The position numbers and the translations under genes are program-made. From contig CAYOEM010000017.1 of assembly GCA_964402975.1 (NCBI GenBank), positions 1-64,000 of the forward strand: a DNA stretch of 64,000 nucleotides, in the 5' to 3' direction. The notes under the pieces were generated by a model. That model saw only the letters and a list, made by a program, of their open reading frames with translations, ran no database searches and was not told where the DNA came from. Shown piece after piece: positions 52,027 to 60,824 of this stretch (positions are counted from its first letter, which is position 1; each line of letters begins with the position of its first letter). Source of the DNA: CAMDKS01 sp964402975 (GTDB lineage: Bacteria; Bdellovibrionota_B; Oligoflexia; Oligoflexales; RGVZ01).

Positions 52027-53208
52027 CTAAAGGATTTCAAAGATACCCGCGGCCCCCATACCTGTTCCAATACACATGGATACCATTCCCCACTTCTGTT
52101 TATCGCGGCGGAGTCCGTGAAGCAGAGAGGCCGTGAGTTTAGCTCCCGTAGCGCCCAGTGGATGCCCCAGTGCTATCGCTCCGCCTGTGGGGTTGATCTT
52201 GCTAGGGTCAAGTTTTAGTGATTTGATAACAGCAAGAGCTTGAGCTGCAAAGGCTTCGTTTAATTCGATGCGATCTATCTTATCCTGAGATATTCCTGCG
52301 AGTTTGCAGGCTTTTGGAATCGCCGCAATTGGGCCGATTCCCATGACGCGAGGAGGCACGCCCGCAACGGAATACCCGGCAAATCGCGCAATAGGGTTTA
52401 ATTTATATCTCTTGATGAAGTCTTCGCTGCAGACCAGGCTCATGGCTGCCCCGTCACTCATTTGGGAGCTGTTGCCCGCTGTGACAGTCCCCCCTTGTTG
52501 AAGAAACGCTGGACGAAGCTTGGCAAGACCAGCCAACGTTGTATCTGACCGCGCCCCCTCGTCGATGTCTACTATCGATTGTCGAACTTCAACCTTACCG
52601 TTGTTGCCGGGAAGTCGTGCGGTTGCCGTCACCGGTATGATTTCGCTCTTAAATAGGCCGCCAGTGATAGCTTTGATGGCTTTTTGATGGCTGTCGCAGG
52701 CAAATGCGTCTTGTTCCTCTCGTGAGATTCTATAATCAGCAGCGACATTTTCTGCCGTCATACCCATTCCAAGGTAGGCGCTGGGATGCAGCTCGTTCAT
52801 GGCGCGACTGGCAACTACTTTGTTACCCATCATGGGGATCAGGGACATGCTCTCTGTGCCGCCTGCTAGTATACACTCGGCTTGCCCTGCCATAATTCGG
52901 TCGGCCGCCATCGCGATTGTTTGTAAACCTGAAGAGCAAAAGCGGTTAACTGTGACCCCAGGAACGCTTTCGGGTAGCCCAGCCAAAAGTACCGTGAATC
53001 GGGCGATGTTCATGCCCTGTTCAGCCTCGGGCATGGCGCAACCGACAATGACGTCGTCGATGTCGGTCGGGTCGAACTTGGGTGTCTTGTCCAGTATTCC
53101 TCGGATCACGTCGGCGCAGAGTTCGTCAGGCCTTTTTGCACGAAGAGCTCCCTTAAACGCTTTGCAAACTGGGCTGCGAAGTGCGGTTACAATATATGCT
53201 TGTTTCAT
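52027..53208 (-). CDS. fadA: Acetyl-CoA acyltransferase (thiolase)
   Basis: 393 residues. Cleaves 3-ketoacyl-CoA to acetyl-CoA and shortened acyl-CoA in beta-oxidation. The nucleophilic Cys is in VNRFCSSGLQTI, the His site in GGAIALGHPLGATGAKL, and the second Cys in CIGTGMGAAG. It follows the FadN-like gene by only ten bases, with GAGGGAAAAATCATG bridging the two, so they are co-transcribed. Confidence 0.95.
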   Translation of the reverse strand: MKQAYIVTALRSPVCKAFKGALRAKRPDELCADVIRGILDKTPKFDPTDIDDVIVGCAMPEAEQGMNIARFTVLLAGLPESVPGVTVNRFCSSGLQTIAMAADRIMAGQAECILAGGTESMSLIPMMGNKVVASRAMNELHPSAYLGMGMTAENVAADYRISREEQDAFACDSHQKAIKAITGGLFKSEIIPVTATARLPGNNGKVEVRQSIVDIDEGARSDTTLAGLAKLRPAFLQQGGTVTAGNSSQMSDGAAMSLVCSEDFIKRYKLNPIARFAGYSVAGVPPRVMGIGPIAAIPKACKLAGISQDKIDRIELNEAFAAQALAVIKSLKLDPSKINPTGGAIALGHPLGATGAKLTASLLHGLRRDKQKWGMVSMCIGTGMGAAGIFEIL

Positions 53209-53218
53209 GATTTTTCCC

Positions 53219-55651
53219 TCAATTGCGAAGTGGTGAGCCTTTTTTCAACATGTGTTCGATACGAGCGACGGTTTTTTCAGTCTGGCATAATTCGACAAAT
53301 GCCTCTCGTTCAAGATCTAGAAAATGCTGTTCGTTGACAGCAAGACCACTGTCGATCTCGCCGCCACACAGAACCCGGGCGACGCGTTCCGCAATAAATG
53401 CATCATGTTCAGAAATTTGACGTTGCTCTTTCATGTTGTAGAGCATCATTTTGAAAGTTTGGACGCCAGGATCACCAACGACTTTGATGTCATTTCGAGG
53501 TAGTGGCGGCGCGTAGCCGCACCTTACCATTTGAATAGCCTGATCTTTAGCTCTGGATACAACGTGATCTCTTGAGATTGAGACCGTCGAAGTAGGCGGT
53601 AGTAAGCCCATATCGATCGCTTCAAAGGCGGACGTCGACGTCCTTGCCATGCCTATGAGTAGGAATGCTCTTTGTAGAAATGGCATGGGATCAGGCCGTT
53701 CTGCCAGCGACATGAGTTCGTAAGATCGAAGGGCTAACTCTTTTGTGCCTCCTCCCGCGGGCAGCAGTCCCACACCGATTTCAACGAGACCTGCATAGGT
53801 TTCAGCTGCGCATATCCTGTGTGCGCAGTGTAGGGCGACCTCGCATCCCCCGCCAAGAGCCATACCGTGCGTTGCCGCGACAACGGGGAACGGCGCATAC
53901 TTGATGGTCTGTAATGCGCCTTGGAACATGCGTATAAACTGATCAAGCCGCTTCCAATCTTTTTTTCCAATGACTTCAAGAATTTCCTTCAAGTTCGCGC
54001 CCGCGGAGAACGCCTCCCCATCGTTGCCGATTACTAGAGCATCAAAAGACGTGGCCACCTTCGAGTTTATGTTGAGAATAAATTCAATGATTGAGCTGTC
54101 GAGTGCATTCATTCGGCTGTGAAAAGTCAGGCATGCAACACCGTCACCAATATCGAGAAGTGTTGCATTTTTGATGCTTGCAACAGTCCGCGAGTCGCCT
54201 TCGATCGAAAACTTTGGTAAACGAAAATCATAAGGTTTCGCGATAATTTTTGGCCTGACAGCTTTTTGTGAGAAATACTGATCACTCGGACCTCGTCTCG
54301 TCCAATCGGTGGTGCCAGGCGTGACATCATAGAACTTGACGCCTGGTTTGCACCAATCGGGGAGGGGCGTATTTTCCGAGCGCATGCGATCAAGTATTTT
54401 TTCAAATCCAAGCCCCTGCCAGAGTTCAAAGGGGCCCATCTCCCAGTTAAATCCCCATTTAATGGCATCATCCACTGGCTTCGGTACTCCACCAGCGATA
54501 TCGTCCATTAATAAAGCGGAATAGCTAAATGTGTCCCGAAGAACATTCCACACGAACTCTGCGTGCTTTCCCTGCTGATCGATCACGGCCGAGAGTCTCT
54601 TGATGAGATCGCCGTCCTTACTCGCTGTTTGCAGCCAAGCGACCGTGTCGACATCTTGGGGGGCGTAGTTTTTCACATCAGGTCTGTATGCCAGAATGAC
54701 AGTTTTACCTTGGGAGTCTTTGTCCTTTTTGTAGCAACCAACGTTGTTGCTTTTCTGCCCCAGGCGTCCACCGGCCACCAATTCATCGAGCCATTTGGGC
54801 ATTTTAAACCAATCGCGATACGGATCTTTTGGCGCGCGATCAAACGTATTTTTTGCCACGTGTGCAAACGTATCAAGGCCTACAACATCCATGGTTCTAA
54901 ACGTCGCAGATGATGGGCGACCCATAAGTTTACCGGTGAGAGCATCTACTGTTTCAATGTTAAGTCCATGCCGATCCATCGCTTGAAGGGTGGCTTGATT
55001 GACAAACACGCCTATACGGTTAGCAATAAAGTTTACCGTATCGAAGGCATGTACAACCCCCTTACCGAGTGTGTTCTCAGACCACGTTGTGAACTGGGCA
55101 ATGAGCTCTTTGCGGGTCAAGCCATGCGGAATGACCTCAAGAAGTTTCATGTAGCGGGGCGGGTTAAAAAAGTGGGTTCCAAAGAAGTTCGTTACAAATT
55201 CCTCTGGCATGTTTTTAGCGATGTCGTCCAAATTTATTCCTGATGTATTTGTCGTGATCGGAATTCCGGGCTTTGCATACTCCATAACGCGTTTAAACAG
55301 TTCCTGCTTTACGTCGAGCTTCTCAATCACAGCCTCAATGATCCAGTCGCATTCGCGAAGCACTGGCATATCGTCTTCAAGATTACCTGGAATAATCGCC
55401 GACAGAACCTGGGGTGAGTATAACGGAGACGGTTTTAGGCTTTTAAGGTTATTGATGGCTAGTATGCTACGGGCCGATCGAGTATTTTTCCCGACCAATG
55501 CCGCATCTTTTGGGTCTTTTGGAGCATCCTTACTAGCCAGATCGAGAAGATGGACACGAATGCCTGCGGCAGCAAGTAGAGCCGCTATTTGTGCTCCCAT
55601 AACCCCAGAGCCAAGCACTGCAGCACGACGAATCCGTAAGTCTTTTTGCAT
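53219..55651 (-). CDS. fadN: FadN-like 3-hydroxyacyl-CoA dehydrogenase/enoyl-CoA hydratase
   Basis: 810 residues with dehydrogenase first: an NAD site LGSGVMGAQIAALLAAAGI, then TNTSGINLDDI, and FFGTHFFNPPRYMKLLEVI. The enoyl-CoA hydratase (crotonase) domain comes last: AFSAGANLKEI, then HGMALGGGCEVALHC and VGLLPAGGGTKELALR. This order is that of B. subtilis FadN, the reverse of E. coli FadB. It catalyses two steps of fatty-acid beta-oxidation with the thiolase behind it. The start ATG follows AGGA by eight bases. Confidence 0.93.
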   Translation of the reverse strand: MQKDLRIRRAAVLGSGVMGAQIAALLAAAGIRVHLLDLASKDAPKDPKDAALVGKNTRSARSILAINNLKSLKPSPLYSPQVLSAIIPGNLEDDMPVLRECDWIIEAVIEKLDVKQELFKRVMEYAKPGIPITTNTSGINLDDIAKNMPEEFVTNFFGTHFFNPPRYMKLLEVIPHGLTRKELIAQFTTWSENTLGKGVVHAFDTVNFIANRIGVFVNQATLQAMDRHGLNIETVDALTGKLMGRPSSATFRTMDVVGLDTFAHVAKNTFDRAPKDPYRDWFKMPKWLDELVAGGRLGQKSNNVGCYKKDKDSQGKTVILAYRPDVKNYAPQDVDTVAWLQTASKDGDLIKRLSAVIDQQGKHAEFVWNVLRDTFSYSALLMDDIAGGVPKPVDDAIKWGFNWEMGPFELWQGLGFEKILDRMRSENTPLPDWCKPGVKFYDVTPGTTDWTRRGPSDQYFSQKAVRPKIIAKPYDFRLPKFSIEGDSRTVASIKNATLLDIGDGVACLTFHSRMNALDSSIIEFILNINSKVATSFDALVIGNDGEAFSAGANLKEILEVIGKKDWKRLDQFIRMFQGALQTIKYAPFPVVAATHGMALGGGCEVALHCAHRICAAETYAGLVEIGVGLLPAGGGTKELALRSYELMSLAERPDPMPFLQRAFLLIGMARTSTSAFEAIDMGLLPPTSTVSISRDHVVSRAKDQAIQMVRCGYAPPLPRNDIKVVGDPGVQTFKMMLYNMKEQRQISEHDAFIAERVARVLCGGEIDSGLAVNEQHFLDLEREAFVELCQTEKTVARIEHMLKKGSPLRN

Positions 55652-55827
55652 ATGAGTTTTCCTAACGGCATGTTCTATTTAAAAGGATCGATTCAGGCCC
55701 CGCTTGGGCATATTTTGGAAAAACGTGAGAAGAAAATCGTAAATGTTTTTTGCTGCTTAAGCAATTGTGGTACATTAGACGGTGGGTGTTTGAATTTAGT
55801 GCAAAACTTAAGCAAAAGGGGTTGCTT

Positions 55828-56169
55828 GTGAGTGAATTACGCAGTGCCCAGTGGACTTTGGATGCTATTGAAAATGGGACAGCCTCTGCAGCTACGATTC
55901 ATAAAACGGCCTCAGAGTTAGATCCCGTGAGTATCTATTTTATTTTTAGATACATTCGCGAAATTTATACCCCGACGAATCCATCCGCAACGGGTGTCAT
56001 GGAACGTATGGTTGAGCTGACGAAAACCCATGATGATTTAGTAAAAAAAGCAAAAAAGGGTGAAAAAGACTCAATTCGCGAATGGTTTGACGATACCTAT
56101 CAGATTAAAGATTTCCACGGTCGGCCCCATGAGCTTCTTGAGTTAATCGTCGAGAAGATTGAAAGTTGA
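55828..56169 (+). CDS. Small helical protein of unknown function
   Basis: 113 residues starting at a GTG with AGGGG six bases upstream; the longer frame to 55750 is unlikely. No signal. It consists largely of helices, with SIYFIFRYIREIY and a charged KKAKKGEKD middle. No family recognised. It is divergent from the beta-oxidation operon, and a TACATT (55771) with TTGCTG-like -35 could be its promoter. Confidence 0.6.
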   Translation: MSELRSAQWTLDAIENGTASAATIHKTASELDPVSIYFIFRYIREIYTPTNPSATGVMERMVELTKTHDDLVKKAKKGEKDSIREWFDDTYQIKDFHGRPHELLELIVEKIES

Positions 56170-56242
56170 CGAGCGCCCCCGATCGAACAGGCTAAAATGC
56201 AGGTGTTAGGCCCCTAGCCAACCTGCGTTGTTTGGAGGATTA

Positions 56243-56446
56243 ATGGGAGTTGCCTTAAACCTTTTTATCGCTGTTGTGGTTACGTTTTTGATCTCCTGCC
56301 AGGGTTACAGAGTTAGGGGTAACGAGGATGGCAGCGAGGCCATTAATGAGCCGGAAATGTTTGACATGCAAAAGGCCGTTCATCGTTGCCACAAGCATGG
56401 CGGGCAGAGAGTTGTAAAAATCAAGGGTCAGCTGCGATGTTTTTGA
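56243..56446 (+). CDS. Small lipoprotein
   Basis: 67 residues. GGAGG lies four bases before the ATG at 56243, preferred over an upstream in-frame codon at 56228. A membrane segment ends LISCQ (lipobox), leaving a mature protein of about 50 residues with a C-terminal CHKHGGQ and final CF. The two extra cysteines may form a disulphide. Function unknown. Confidence 0.7.
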   Translation: MGVALNLFIAVVVTFLISCQGYRVRGNEDGSEAINEPEMFDMQKAVHRCHKHGGQRVVKIKGQLRCF

Positions 56447-56457
56447 GCTGACAGATT

Positions 56458-58068
56458 CTAAAGTCTATTTGCGATGCCTAACCGCGAAATGATATCCGTT
56501 GCAAGTACGGCGTCCTCGCCGACATCCTGAGCGGACATCCACGCGGCCCTCGACATGAGCGTATATGCGCGAGCCGCTGCAAAATCCATTGAGCATCCCG
56601 TTGCAAGGTGAGCCGCAATAACCCCACTTAAAATATCCCCAGATCCAGCTCTCGATAGAGCTGGGCTGCCCGTTATGCAAACGATCGGAGCAGATTTTAA
56701 CGGGGAGACAATGACTGGAGCTGCGTTTTTGTACATGATGTGGCAACCGAGGGTTTCCGCATAGTCATTTGCAGCAGTCACACCATCGGGACTGAGTGGA
56801 GGCTTGGCGGCGATATCTTGCAATTTAATCCATTCCCCGTGGTGAGGCGTCAAAATGAAGTGACCCTTGGGTAAAGATCCAGTGGCATGAATTAAGTGAG
56901 CTATGCCGTGTAAGGCTCCAGCATCTAATACGACTTTTCCACCAGCCAAAGCAAAAGATTTAAGACATTCGAGAGACGCGATATCCAAAGATTGTTGCAT
57001 CCATCCTGGGCCAAGCACGATGCAACTAACTTTGCGCGCGTTGAGAAACTCCTCTAAATTTTTAACGTCAATACTCCGCCCATCATAAAAACTTTCGATG
57101 GTTAGCTCTGCGGGTACTGGCATATCAACCGGAGTTTCTCCGCGAGGAATTGCAATACTACACCAGCCCGCCCCGCTTCTTAGTGCGGCAAGTGCGCACA
57201 TGATCGGAGCACCGATTTTTCCGGGGCTGCCGCCAATCACTAGGACGTGGCCTCGATCGTATTTGTGAGCATGTTTGGGCATTGTGGACCAAGGATCTAC
57301 CTGAATAACGTGCTGAGGTTCTACTTCCCGCCAAACTGGCGGCTTTTTTTCCTGGGCCTCGGCGATGGCAGCCTTCGGAAATCCGATATCCTCGACGCTG
57401 ACATTTCCGCAGCATGATGCTCCTGGCATCAGTCTATGTATGGGTCTTGAGGAGCCAAACGTAATAGTTTCGTGGGCTCTAAGGGGGGCGGAGAGTGTAT
57501 TCCCATCATCTGCAGAGATTCCTGATGGTAAGTCGACTGCAATGATCGTTGCATCGCTCAGTTTGGACGCTTCAACCAACGCCTGTAGCATCGAACCGCC
57601 ACAGGGCGGTTTGAAACCGATTCCCGAGATTGCGTCAATTATAATAGGTCGCTTAAGATTAAGAGCTTCAAGGGTGCCTGGACTCCAGTCGGTGATAATA
57701 ACGCCAAGCGATTCGGCTGCTCGCAACTGATTGAGGAACAATTCAGAAGGGTTTTTCCCAACCTCTTTCACGATGATCACATGAACGCTGCAGTCACTAT
57801 CGTGTAACACGCGAGCAGCAACAAGGCCATCCCCCCCGTTATTGCCCTGGCCACAAAGTACTACTACAGGGTGCTCTGTTGCGCCTCGTTCAATGGTAAG
57901 CTTCGCTATTGCTCGGCCCGCAGTCTCCATCAGCGCTGCGGAGGCGACGTGGAACCTTTCGGTTGTGAGTTTGTCGATCAGCTTTGCCAGATCTCTGTCC
58001 CATACGGGACGAGTCCAACTAGATGGCGCCGGTTCATGGAAAAAATTTGGAAGAACAACTGATTTCAT
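56458..58068 (-). CDS. nnr: Bifunctional NAD(P)HX epimerase/dehydratase
   Basis: 536 residues. Repairs hydrated NAD(P)H. The N-terminal YjeF_N epimerase domain (to about 215) has VVLCGQGNNGGDGLVAARVL and a DLPSGISADDG stretch. The C-terminal ribokinase-like dehydratase domain has VIGGSPGKIGAP, LTPHHGEW and SRAGSGDILSGVIAA (family GTGD motif with Ser for Thr). It overlaps the preceding small gene by ATGA, so translation is coupled. It is the last gene of the minus-strand operon. Confidence 0.95.
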   Translation of the reverse strand: MKSVVLPNFFHEPAPSSWTRPVWDRDLAKLIDKLTTERFHVASAALMETAGRAIAKLTIERGATEHPVVVLCGQGNNGGDGLVAARVLHDSDCSVHVIIVKEVGKNPSELFLNQLRAAESLGVIITDWSPGTLEALNLKRPIIIDAISGIGFKPPCGGSMLQALVEASKLSDATIIAVDLPSGISADDGNTLSAPLRAHETITFGSSRPIHRLMPGASCCGNVSVEDIGFPKAAIAEAQEKKPPVWREVEPQHVIQVDPWSTMPKHAHKYDRGHVLVIGGSPGKIGAPIMCALAALRSGAGWCSIAIPRGETPVDMPVPAELTIESFYDGRSIDVKNLEEFLNARKVSCIVLGPGWMQQSLDIASLECLKSFALAGGKVVLDAGALHGIAHLIHATGSLPKGHFILTPHHGEWIKLQDIAAKPPLSPDGVTAANDYAETLGCHIMYKNAAPVIVSPLKSAPIVCITGSPALSRAGSGDILSGVIAAHLATGCSMDFAAARAYTLMSRAAWMSAQDVGEDAVLATDIISRLGIANRL

Positions 58069-58367
58069 GTTTCCAAGATCTTACCGCCGGACTTTTCAAT
58101 GATGTGCACCAATTTTGATATAACATCGTCTTTGAAAGCTCGGTGAGCGAAGGCGATTTTTTCCTCCGATAGCGTAAAAACGGCGAACTCTGCGTTATCG
58201 ATGCGGTCAAATTGAAGTGTGGAGGTCCCCAGCTTTGAAATTTTCACCAATAGCCCGCCCTTGTCTTCGCCTATGCTAACGAGGTCTGCAAGAGCTCGTC
58301 CGTCCATGGTTTTTTTTAGGGCTGAAATAATGAGTTCGTTCGATTGTTTTGCAAATTGTACTTTCAT
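58065..58367 (-). CDS. Small protein of unknown function
   Basis: 100 residues. Opens with AGAGGGG before the ATG. Its alternating alpha/beta pattern and length suggest a compact cytosolic protein; the text FTLSEEKIAFAHRAFKDDV is distinctive but no family is recognised. The ATGA overlap with nnr implies a shared message, though a role in NADHX repair is only a guess. Confidence 0.65.
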   Translation of the reverse strand: MKVQFAKQSNELIISALKKTMDGRALADLVSIGEDKGGLLVKISKLGTSTLQFDRIDNAEFAVFTLSEEKIAFAHRAFKDDVISKLVHIIEKSGGKILET

Positions 58368-58439
58368 TCTATAAAACCCCTCTTTTACTTATATAAAAAT
58401 GATTTAATCCAGGTTGCAATCTGATTTAGAAAAAAAGAA

Positions 58440-58877
58440 TCAAGCCTGGGATGTTTCGATCAGAGTTACAAATGAGTTTTTTATCACTTGGTCAGTCGAC
58501 AACTCGGTGGCTCCTCGTAGCCAGTTGGTGGAACCAAATTGATCCACGCGTGGTTTTAGACGAGCGATCGGCAGCTCCTTGGTCTGAAAATCTCGGGTCA
58601 AAATCATGCTGATATCCAAAAAACCGTCGTTTTGCACAAACCGCATCTGTACCGTGGCATACATGAGTGTGACGAGCGTCTTGCTGGAGGCGGAGGGCTG
58701 TAATAATTTAACTTTATTTGACGCGTGATGATTAAAAATCTCAAGCATTTCGAGGAGGTCGTCGCGTAATGATTCAAAAGCGTTTTGGAGATTTAACGGG
58801 CTGTGATCGGTTTCCCAACGACCATTTCGAAAGCGTGACTTAGCCAGATGTTTAAGCCATTGTTCATTTGATTGCAT
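58440..58877 (-). CDS. Cytosolic protein of unknown function
   Basis: 145 residues, no signal. It includes HHASNKVKLLQPSASSKTLV, then a beta-rich stretch (MYATVQMRFVQND, FLDISMILTRDF). TAGGGGAC precedes the ATG. The start is ten bases after the stop of the TPR/barrel gene. No recognised domain. Confidence 0.65.
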   Translation of the reverse strand: MQSNEQWLKHLAKSRFRNGRWETDHSPLNLQNAFESLRDDLLEMLEIFNHHASNKVKLLQPSASSKTLVTLMYATVQMRFVQNDGFLDISMILTRDFQTKELPIARLKPRVDQFGSTNWLRGATELSTDQVIKNSFVTLIETSQA

Positions 58878-58887
58878 GGTTTGTCCC

Positions 58888-60693
58888 CTAGAACGTGAAA
58901 TTTAGAGACCCATTTAATTCTGTTGAGGACTCATCACTTGGAGTGATCGCCTCAAAGCGCTCTTTTCGAGATTTGTTATGGATATTCCAGTAATTCTTGC
59001 TAAACCTGTATGAGGCACCAAACGCGAGCCAGCTTATCGGTGCGGCACCAAATTTAACACTTCCCGTTAACGTATTGGCATCAGCGGTAGAAACTATACT
59101 GCGGGTTTCCGGATCCTTAGCCGTATAAAGTTCCTTTTTTTCGGCCGAACCAGTTGCCGTTAACGACATCCCTAGCGGGAAGTCCTGACGTAGAGACAGG
59201 AAAGCATTGACGCTAGTCTGGGGTCCAGGAACCCCCGTTTGCGGTAGCATATCCTCCAATAGTCCGTAACGACCACCAATCGTGATTGTGGATGAAGAAG
59301 GAAGCTTTGCACTTAGTGAGCCATCGATGGAACCGCTAGCGAGGAATGGCTCGGTTTCACTGTCAACAATCAAGTCGTAACCGCCACTGACTGTTCCAAT
59401 CCAAGTAGTGGGTGCTTCCTTCATCCAAGCAAGTTGCGCAAAGAGACCACGCACACCGTAGCGCTGCCCTCGGGCGAAGTTTGGGTACGTGAAGGAGAGG
59501 TGACCATCAAGACCAATCCACATTCCCGATGGCATCGGGTATTCGACCCATATGTTTCCACCGATGTCGCCCGATCGTGTTGTTTCGAGTGGTGATTTTT
59601 GCACAAGAGTTTCTACGATTTCTGAGGTTTGATTGTACTTCAAAAGTACTTTTGAGCCCTCGGAGGAGATGTTTGTCGCCTTCAGATCTAGTTGACCGCC
59701 GACAGCTGCTTGGCGGCTGTCCAACTTGAAGTTTAATGGAATAGTAGGGCCGTAGCTGAAGGAGAAAGCCGTCTCATCACTTTTGTATGTTTTTTCAGAT
59801 TGTGAGTGAAAGGACGCTAACTCTGAGGAACGTTTGTGGGTGATCCTCCCGAGTTTTGAGACGCCAAAGAATCCTGCGTGCGAGTAGGGTGGAGGCGGCG
59901 CAGCGGGATCTGCTGGGGCCGTTGCTGCAGTGGAGGAATTTTTACTCTGAGATGAATCTGATGCAAGCCGTTTCTTTTCTTCTGCCGCGGTGCGTTCAAG
60001 ATCAGCTCGCTCCTGCAGCATCCGCAGGGATGTTACATGCTTTTGATAGAGAGACTTGTTACGAGCAAGTTTATCCGGAAGAACCACGGCTTTATCCAAA
60101 AGTTCTTCAGCTTCGCCGTATCGTTTCAACCGAATGGCTGACATCGCCGCGTAGTAGCTGGCCAGATCATATAGGGCATGATCGACGGGGACTCGCTTAA
60201 ATGAATACAAGGCTCCTTCGAATTGATTTTGGACGTAAAAAGCATAACCGTATTCATAGGCAGTCTCTGGATCAAGATACTGAGGGTTGATGCGAGCAAA
60301 TAAATTATAGCTCTCAGGAATTCTCTCAAGTCTGTAGAGAGTTTTCGCATACTGAACAATCGTGGGTTCGTGGGCTGGATATTGACGATGAATCGCATCG
60401 AAGGCCACTAACGCCTCATTAAATTTCCCAGCCTCAAAGAGGCGCATGGCGAGTGCAAACTTTTGGACAACCCCTTTGGGCAGAGGTTTTGAGGGCTGTT
60501 TTTTACGGCTTGTCGTAGGGGTTTGGTTTGCTTTTCTAGTTGCACCTGATTTCGCTGAAGACGATGCGGCAGAGGTCTTTTTGCCTGGTTTTGCTGGGGA
60601 CGCGTCTTTGCCGCCAGTTTGTGCATAGGCTGGCTGAATGCAAGAGAGTAAAAACAGAGTCACTATCAGGCGTGCGATCCGTGCACGAATCAT
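58888..60693 (-). CDS. Exported TPR protein with C-terminal outer-membrane barrel
   Basis: 601 residues. Signal peptide (RARIARLIVTLFLLS, cut after AYA), then an Ala/Lys/Ser/Pro-rich linker, then four to five TPR-like helix pairs (residues 70-215, for example AYEYGYAFYVQNQFEGALYSF). A charged coiled segment and a roughly 330-residue region of alternating strands follow, ending in LNFTF with terminal Phe, as in outer-membrane barrels. The barrel is inferred from pattern. The TPR part would face the periplasm and could recruit partners. First gene of an operon with two small proteins and nnr. Confidence 0.78.
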   Translation of the reverse strand: MIRARIARLIVTLFLLSCIQPAYAQTGGKDASPAKPGKKTSAASSSAKSGATRKANQTPTTSRKKQPSKPLPKGVVQKFALAMRLFEAGKFNEALVAFDAIHRQYPAHEPTIVQYAKTLYRLERIPESYNLFARINPQYLDPETAYEYGYAFYVQNQFEGALYSFKRVPVDHALYDLASYYAAMSAIRLKRYGEAEELLDKAVVLPDKLARNKSLYQKHVTSLRMLQERADLERTAAEEKKRLASDSSQSKNSSTAATAPADPAAPPPPYSHAGFFGVSKLGRITHKRSSELASFHSQSEKTYKSDETAFSFSYGPTIPLNFKLDSRQAAVGGQLDLKATNISSEGSKVLLKYNQTSEIVETLVQKSPLETTRSGDIGGNIWVEYPMPSGMWIGLDGHLSFTYPNFARGQRYGVRGLFAQLAWMKEAPTTWIGTVSGGYDLIVDSETEPFLASGSIDGSLSAKLPSSSTITIGGRYGLLEDMLPQTGVPGPQTSVNAFLSLRQDFPLGMSLTATGSAEKKELYTAKDPETRSIVSTADANTLTGSVKFGAAPISWLAFGASYRFSKNYWNIHNKSRKERFEAITPSDESSTELNGSLNFTF

Positions 60694-60824
60694 AATTGAG
60701 CGTCCTTGCAGGTAATGAATTTTACCGTAAGTGTAGCTCGATTTATTTCGTTAAACAATTAATTTCGCAGACGATTTGCCTGACCGCAAACTAACCATTT
60801 GGGGGTTTCGGATTTGTAAATGGC

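Noticed and set aside
54563..54986. Long open frames on the strand opposite the FadN-like gene.
   Set aside because: They are shadows of the coding sequence with no ribosome site or recognisable domain.
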